The position numbers and the translations under genes are program-made. Below, piece by piece: positions 58,368 to 64,000 of a stretch of 64,000 nucleotides of DNA (position 1 is the first letter of the stretch; the number at the start of each line of letters is the position of its first letter). This DNA is from Parietaria judaica (Eukaryota; Streptophyta; Magnoliopsida; Rosales; Urticaceae). The stretch lies in the NCBI GenBank assembly GCA_954871525.1, contig OX940864.1, forward strand, positions 17,106,001 through 17,170,000, in the 5' to 3' direction. Under the pieces are notes generated by a model. It saw only the letters and a program-made list of their open reading frames with translations, ran no database searches and was not told the DNA's origin.

Positions 58368-59033
58368 ACCGAATTAGTTCATTTGTGGGCGAAGGACTTT
58401 AAGTAAGCATAGCAGGGAATATCGGGAAAAAAAAAAAAAACGAAGAGCAGCTTTTTGGGTAAAAATATGAAATTCTCCTATTTACCGGCGAGGTTATAAA
58501 CCAATTCATAGTTTTGTACTGTTGTAGAATCCAAATTCTGAAGAGTCGAATCTGGATTTCGAAAAACCTGATGAACAACAGATAGCCCACTGCTTAGAAT
58601 TTGATTCCAATGATGAAAACCTCACATGTAAAATGGAGAATTTGAGATTTTAGAGTTACCATATTAGATTTGCACATTGGTAAAAATAAATATCAAAACT
58701 TGAAAACACCAAAATGGAGAAGCAGGGTTGTTGAACTTGCGGTAAATCAAGCCTCAAGCAGCACGGAGGACCGTCGCACGGTTGGGCTTCATAACCGTCG
58801 CACAGTGGCGGGACAATAACTGTTGTTGGGCTTAATATGGGTCTCACATGTAAAGTCTAATTTAGTCAATATTATTTTCCTTTATTCTTTTCCTACATTA
58901 CATAAGGAGGGAGTATATATGCATTATATGCAAATATGCTTGTAAAAGATCACAAATTCTTAACCTTAGCCACTGTGATAAAGAAACAAAACCCTCCTTC
59001 CATGACAGCCTCCTTGCTATTTAAGCCAGCTTC
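58368..59033. other. Intergenic DNA 3' of the minus-strand UGT gene
   Basis: No gene could be supported. It holds an A14 tract and a small ACCGTCGCACGGTTGGG / AACCGTCGCACAGTGG duplication near 58770-58810. The part nearest 59033 is the presumed 3' UTR of the UGT gene on the minus strand. Confidence 0.45.
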
Positions 59034-62000
59034 TCAGCAGGCTTGTCCCGTAATATCGTTGATAAACAACGACAAACTGACTTGAGAGGAGCCTCCTTCC
59101 TCGAGGGCTGCGCCGGCTATCTCAGCGAGCTTCTCCGCTCTCTCCCTCCTCGTCTCTCTCTCCTCTCCGCCCATCAGCTCGTCAATGGCTGCCAAAACGG
59201 CATCGCTTTCGACTAGCACGCCGGTCTTCTCTTCCTCACCCCAGTTGACCGTCCTTTGAACCCCGACCTTGACGCCAATCCCAAGCACGTCGACGAGCAG
59301 CTTCTCGTTTGTGAACTGCTCGGCAAAGAGTGGCCATGTTAGCACCGGGATGGCGGCAGCAACCGCCTCGAGGGAAGAGTTCCAGCCGCAGTGCGTAAGG
59401 AAGCCGCCCACGGCACAGTGGGCTAGGATCAGCACCTGTGGGGCCCACCCTTTGATGAGCAAACCCCGCTCGGAGATTCTCTCCTCGAAGCCGCTCTTCG
59501 AGAGCCACTCTTCCAGCTCCGGCGTTAGGCTCTTCTCCCTAATCGCCCATATGAACGGCCTGCCATTTAAGAGATTTCATTAGTATAGTGTCAGTCGATG
59601 ATCAAAATATGCTTGGAAATGTCATGTGTGGACTGTTTAAATGTATATATTAGTGATAAGATCATAATACAATGGTTTTATTATTTGATTCAAATTTTAA
59701 CTAAATACTGAAAACCTCAGAGTACATTCTTTTAGTAATTTATATGATTTATTTTTTTAAATTTTTCTTATATTTAATTTTGTATATGCATATATTTGAA
59801 AAACGTGAGTTGTCTCACAAAGACGGTTTTTATTTTTTCATAAAGCGATTTAATGATCAGAGTGTCGATTAGGGATATCTCAAGCGGTTATGAGTTCAAT
59901 CCGTCGTGACAAAAAAATTAAATTTGAAAGAGTCATATCAATCTAAAAATGTTAAATTAAATAGGGTCATAGAGTAAGAAATGCGACGTTTAGTGGCAAT
60001 TTGTTTTTGTGCGACGAAGAACACATATCTAAAATTAATAAAAATAATATTGAGCTAATACGATTATACTGATTTTGATACGAACATACAAAGCTAAGAC
60101 TTTTCATTTCAAATGCTATATATTTGTTTGCTAATATCTTTGTAATTTTAAAGTCAAGTGAGTAAGTGTCACATCTTATTCTCAAGTAAGATGAAGCTCA
60201 AGAAGTTTATTGAATAAGAGATATTGAGGTAGATACTTGCCTGTTGGAGGCTTCCAATCCACGACCGAGCTCGATGAGCTGCGCCGGAATCAGATTACAG
60301 AGGCTGCCAAGGCAGGCATAGAGCACCGAGCGTGGCTCGTGCGCGTCCAGCCAGCTCAGGCACTGCTCTTCAGCTACGGCGGCCTTGTTGCCCCTCTCGA
60401 ACTTATCCGAGCTCGCTCTATTGCACAGCGACACTGGTCCCACGGGCCACAGCTTCCCGTTCCTCATTTTGCGAACACCCTCCACGTACTCCGGCTCGAG
60501 CTCCTCGAATGTGTTGACGACGACCCCGTACGAGAGCTTGTCGGCCTCGATTATCTGCTCGGTCAGGAACTTCATCTCCGGAGCGGGGAGCGGAAGCTGG
60601 GCTTTCGTGAAGACGACCTGGTGAGGCAGCTTGGGGAAAACGAAAGGGTGCGTGTCGGAAATCAGGCCGTCGAAGAACTCGGGAATGTACTGAAGGCTGT
60701 TGAGGCAGAACAAAGTGAAGCATGAGATTGCTTGGAAGATGATCCTTGGTATGTTGAACTTCTTAGCTACCTGTGATGATAATAAGGGATATTAGCCGCT
60801 AAAAAAGAATCGAAATTAACCTTTACTTCAAGTAAAAGAAAAAACATTTGGTATTTTTTCCCGCCAATTTAATTAATAATAATGCTACATTTACTTAGTG
60901 CCATAGAAATTAGAAAGAGCAGTTTTTTACTTGCTCTGTCGACGGGTTGGTAACAGAATCGTGTTGCTCGGACCGATTATTTAATTTTAATTTTAAGAAA
61001 TTGAATAATTAACACAATAACTAAATGGATGATTTTATTTTATTTTTTACTTTGTCTACTCTAATTAATTATTAAGAGAAATATAATCTTTGAAAATAAT
61101 TAATTACAAAAAGTATCTAAAAAATTACTTAAAACATAATTAGAAAATGTACTCTAAATGAATATATATAAAAATTTGAGTGGCTCAGGCTCGAGAACCT
61201 TAGACCAAAAGAAACTGGACTTCCCGGGCATTGGGCAACGGACTCTCCAAGCGAGCCGATGCCCGTGTCTATTTTAAATGAATAAATATTAAGTAATTGA
61301 TTCTCTTAGCTTCTTTTATTCAAAATAGTCACGGCATGCACGGGGCATCGGCACACTTGAAGAGCCCGCGGCCCGAAAGCTTTCCGGGATAAAAATATCT
61401 AAATAGTCTTGTAATTTGTAAATATTGATGGGCCGTTTGGTTATATTTTTTCGTGAATTCTATTTTTAAATTCTAAAAAAAATGAAAATTATTTTTTTAG
61501 AGTATTTTTAAATTCTTTGGTTATGTTTTTTGTTCATTCAAATGTATTAAAATAAATAAAAAACAACATTTAAAAAAAATACATCAATATAGCTTCTCAC
61601 CTATCATTGGAAGTTTTCCATCGGTATAAATTATGAGTCCATCCGAAGTTCGTAGAAAAATAAAAAATAAAAAATATTAAAATAGTTATATTAGGAGAAA
61701 GAAAGAAGTAATGTGGAATAAAATAGAAAGTATTTTTTATGTGTTTTTTGTTTTCTATGTAAATTTCAAAGCCACAAAAAACATATTCTGAACTCGTTTT
61801 CTAAATACATAACCAAGTGTGTTTTTGACAATGTTTTTTTAAAATTTGAATTTAAAAAACATAACCAAACGACCGTTTAAGTATTTGATTTTTAGCATAT
61901 ACATTAAAACTATTTTAATTGGACTTATAACATTTATATATTTCCTAAGACTTATAATAGATAAAATACTGAATATGTACAAACTAAAAGTCAACAGTAC

Positions 62001-62431
62001 ATATGATATGAAGGAATCTTTACCTGAGCCGTCCATGGCAAGCACACGTCAGAGATTATGCAGCTCGGGCGGGGCGTGAGCTGCATGAAGAGGTCCTCCA
62101 CTGGCTCTTGCATCAGCCCGGTCGCCATGAAGAGTTTCGGTGCCAGCACGAAAGAGGGAAGCTCGTCGAAGTTCTCACAGCCGGCCGGCACGCCTGTCTC
62201 CTCGCAGGGAAGCGCTAGCTCGATCCAGCGGATATCTGGCGATCGTTTAACAAGTGGTGCGTAGCGGGCAGCGTTACGGGGAGTGGTGATGACGGAAACA
62301 AGGACGCCTCGGGCAGTGAGGAGGCGGGCGAAGTCGATCATTGGCCCCATGTGGCCCGGCGACATCAGAGGGAAGAGCAAGAAGTGTGGCGGCTCATTGC
62401 CACGGCCGTGAGCCGGTGGTTGAGAAGCCAT
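59034..62431 (-). CDS. UDP-glycosyltransferase, family 1, UGT73-type, three exons
   Basis: Family-1 cytosolic glycosyltransferase, expected to use UDP-glucose on a small acceptor. Minus-strand exons 62431-62024, 60770-60241 and 59559-59034 encode 487 aa. Intron 1 (62023-60771, 1,253 nt) is GT-AG, phase 0. Intron 2 (60240-59560, 681 nt) reads AG|GCAAGT...AG|G, a GC-AG intron; this keeps ASNRPFIWAI intact. Catalytic His27 (FPLMSPGHMGP) and Asp128 (SCIISDVCLPW) are present. The 44-residue PSPG box runs Trp351 to Gln394 with HCGWNSSLEAV. It has one unusual stretch, AAAIPVLTWP, where most members have a Gly before the Pro (G-V/L-P). NWGEEEKTGVLV and EEGGSS near the C-terminus are UGT73 features. 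It differs from the UGT at 40.5 kb in gene structure and sequence, so it is not a recent tandem copy. Two MITE-like sequences sit in intron 1. Confidence 0.92.
61225..61395. mobile_element. Possible MITE in UGT intron 1
   Basis: Inverted pair GAGCCGATGCCCGTGTC and CACGGGGCATCGGCAC with outer TTCCCGGGCATTGGGCAACG and CCCGCGGCCCG words. GC-rich patches here stand out from the AT-rich intron. Ends and duplication were not resolved. Confidence 0.4.
61430..61875. mobile_element. MITE with GGGCCGTTTGGTTAT ends in UGT intron 1
   Basis: Starts GGGCCGTTTGGTTATATTTT and ends AAAAACATAACCAAACGACC. The inner arms are AT-rich and pair loosely. About 445 bp. The target duplication was not resolved. Confidence 0.6.
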
Positions 62432-62617
62432 TAGACAGAGAGAGATGCAAGGGAATGTAACATTGGATTATGAATTTTGCTTTTATGTACTTTAAATTTA
62501 TTTTTGTTTAAATATATTTTTAATTTACCAAACAACCAATTAATATATAATTAATATCTGTTTTGATTTTTTGTATGTATATTTTTTCAATTGTTTTAGA
62601 AAAATAAAAGGTACATA

Positions 62618-62667
<50 letters not shown>

Positions 62668-62925
62668 TATAGTATATGATTATGATGTGTATGTCACATT
62701 TATTATATTAATTTGTTTTGAGGTGTTCATGGAAGTTTCCAATACACTTACGTGTCAAATTCTAATTGAGTGAGAAAAGCCTTCCTTGTCGTACCTAGAA
62801 GTGTGAAGATTTTTCTAGCTTTTGAATTGTCAAAGCTTCATTATTTATATTTATTTAATTATATGTGTAGTCATAAACAATGTATACACTTATGTCTTAT
62901 ATTCAACGACGAAGATTGTATTTAA
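62432..62925 (-). promoter_or_regulatory. Presumed promoter of the minus-strand UGT gene with (ATT)n/(AT)n tract
   Basis: Immediately upstream of the minus-strand ATG. A (TTA)13 tract joined to (AT)6 lies at about 62621-62671, roughly 190-240 bp before the ATG. The AT part could act as a TATA element. No other signal was recognised. Confidence 0.35.
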
Positions 62926-63190
62926 GGGTTAATGACGGCAAAAATACTTAAAGTTTGGTCAAAGAACCCCTCGTGTACTCAAAGTTTAAAAATATTGGTA
63001 AAAGTACCAAAAGTCACATTTGAGGCGTTGACCACTCCATTCTCGTTACGCAGTTAACTCACCCATTAACTCTGGCCACATGGACAAACGTAAGTTGCTG
63101 ACATGACAATTTTTTGCCACGTAGAGGAGCCCAATTAGGGGTTTAATTCGTTGTTTTGTGGTAAATGAGGCTGATGTGGGCTCGTCTGAT
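62926..63190. mobile_element. One arm of a long-TIR Mutator-like element
   Basis: GGGTTAATGACGGCAAAAAT then AAAGTTTGGTCAAAGAACCC and CCATTCTCGTTACGCAG match the 21698 element. It continues to about 63190 (GAGGCTGATGTGGGCTCGTC) and no right arm follows. Confidence 0.65.
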
Positions 63191-63306
63191 TCATACGGAT
63201 ATGTCGAAATATATTCTGTGTGACAATGTCGATTTTAGCAATAAAATTCTTATAGGGTATATCGATCGCCCGAAGAGTATACTAGGCAAGTAGTCTATAA
63301 AAATAA

Positions 63307-64000
63307 GGGTTAATTACGGCAATAATGCACAACCTTTGGTCAACATGAGTTTTAGGTCTCCAACATTTCAAAGTGTGGGCAAAAATACACAACGTTTGTT
63401 AAATGTAAAATCCGTTGGTCCTTCCGTTAGGGATGTTAAATTCTGCTGATGTGGCATCGTTAAACTAACAAATGGACTAACAACTTGTAATATTAATTAC
63501 ATAAATTAATTAATAAGAATAAATTAAATCAAATTTTAATTATGATTCAAAAAATAAATTAATACTTTAAATTAAATAAAATAATTTTTACTCCCCCCTA
63601 AAAATCTAACAGACTCTTCGTCGAACATGACTAAAATTTTGAAAAACGACGAATTATTAAACACGACTAAAATTTGCAAAGATTACATAACGACAGTTTA
63701 TTAGAAACGACTAAAATTTTGGAAAAACGACCGATTATTAAAAACAACTGTAATTTATAAAACGACATAATAAAGATGTGAATAATATTGAAGCACGAGT
63801 TTAAAATAGGAACTACGCGTTAAATAGTATTGTTCGTTAATTTAAAGTTTTAATTTATTTTTTGAATCATAATTAAAATATGATTTAATTTATTCTTATT
63901 AATTAGGTTATGTAATTTATATTACAAGTTGGCAGTCTATTTGGTAGTTTAACGATGCACATCAGCAGAATTTAACATTCCTAACGGAAGGACCAACGAA
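63307..64000. mobile_element. Long-TIR Mutator-like element, right end outside the window
   Basis: Starts GGGTTAATTACGGCAATAAT then CACAACCTTTGGTCAACATG. The left arm (about 63307-63590) reappears inverted from about 63838 to the window end: TTCGTTGGTCC..AACGGA and its mirror TTAACGATGCACATCAGCAG/CTGCTGATGTGGCATCGTTAA both pair. The core (63590-63837) has repeated ACGACTAAAATTT words. About the last 90 bases of the right arm lie beyond the window. Confidence 0.75.

Noticed and set aside
60227..60240. GT donor (CAA|GTATCT) for UGT intron 2
   Set aside because: It puts exon 3 out of frame and inserts residues in the conserved NRPFIW stretch. The GC donor five bases earlier keeps the frame and matches the GC-donor consensus.
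61188..61290. tRNA gene suspected from GC-rich patches
   Set aside because: No cloverleaf or TTCGA-type B box in the right spacing; the patches pair as an inverted repeat of a MITE.

Overview
This 64-kb window is nuclear DNA from a flowering plant, most likely a eudicot. The basis is split genes with GT-AG introns, a plastid-type N-terminus on a nucleobase transporter, UGT73-type glycosyltransferases, very AT-rich intergenic DNA with many (TA)n and (ATT)n tracts, and dense plant transposons (hAT, Mutator-like, CACTA, Helitron, LTR). I cannot name the species. No tRNA, rRNA, CRISPR or prokaryotic operon was seen.

Four host genes stand out. (1) An NCS1/PLUTO-type nucleobase transporter at 3150-5164 (+, 2 exons, 565 aa). 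(2) A 2-oxoglutarate/Fe(II) dioxygenase at 25860-28437 (+, 4 exons, 389 aa) with a 17-Asn microsatellite inside exon 3. (3) An intronless UGT73C-type glycosyltransferase at 40483-41988 (+, 501 aa). (4) A second UGT73-type gene at 59034-62431 (-, 3 exons, 487 aa), whose second intron is best read as a GC-AG intron. A frameshifted UGT relic at 42429-42560 shows that the UGT locus has been duplicating and decaying.

Most of the rest is transposon-derived, and many boundaries can be read from target-site duplications (TSDs). hAT elements: 805-1276, 18943-19506 (TSD ATCACAAC), 31917-34355 (TSD CTACTTTC) with a second hAT nested at 32487-33520 (TSD GTTTCAAC), 36298-36922 (TSD CTGATAAG), 57778-58359, and a decayed transposase gene at about 6630-8873 (-). 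Long-TIR Mutator-like elements: 1594-2673 (9-bp TSD, GC-rich Pack-MULE-like cargo), 21698-22159, 37561-38676 (9-bp TSD), 48781-49150, 63307 to the window end, and one-armed copies at 28740 and 62926. There is a solo LTR at 35026-36019 (TSD AAAAT) and other LTR-like remnants near 9.1-9.8, 15.4-16.0 and 20.0-21.6 kb.

The right half has two notable composites. A putative Helitron (43849-48130) carries a small predicted gene made of serial phase-0 exons of 60-66 nt that look like tandem exon duplications. At 49878-57665 lies a six-exon transposon-type Ulp1 (C48) protease-like gene whose first intron holds a complete 5,025-bp CACTA element (50063-55087, TSD TGT). That CACTA carries its own Transposase_24-like gene and subterminal repeats. 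Removing the CACTA restores an in-frame intron of ordinary size. The host genes do not form an obvious pathway; the two UGTs and the dioxygenase are specialised- or hormone-metabolism types about 12-31 kb apart, which does not by itself show a cluster.
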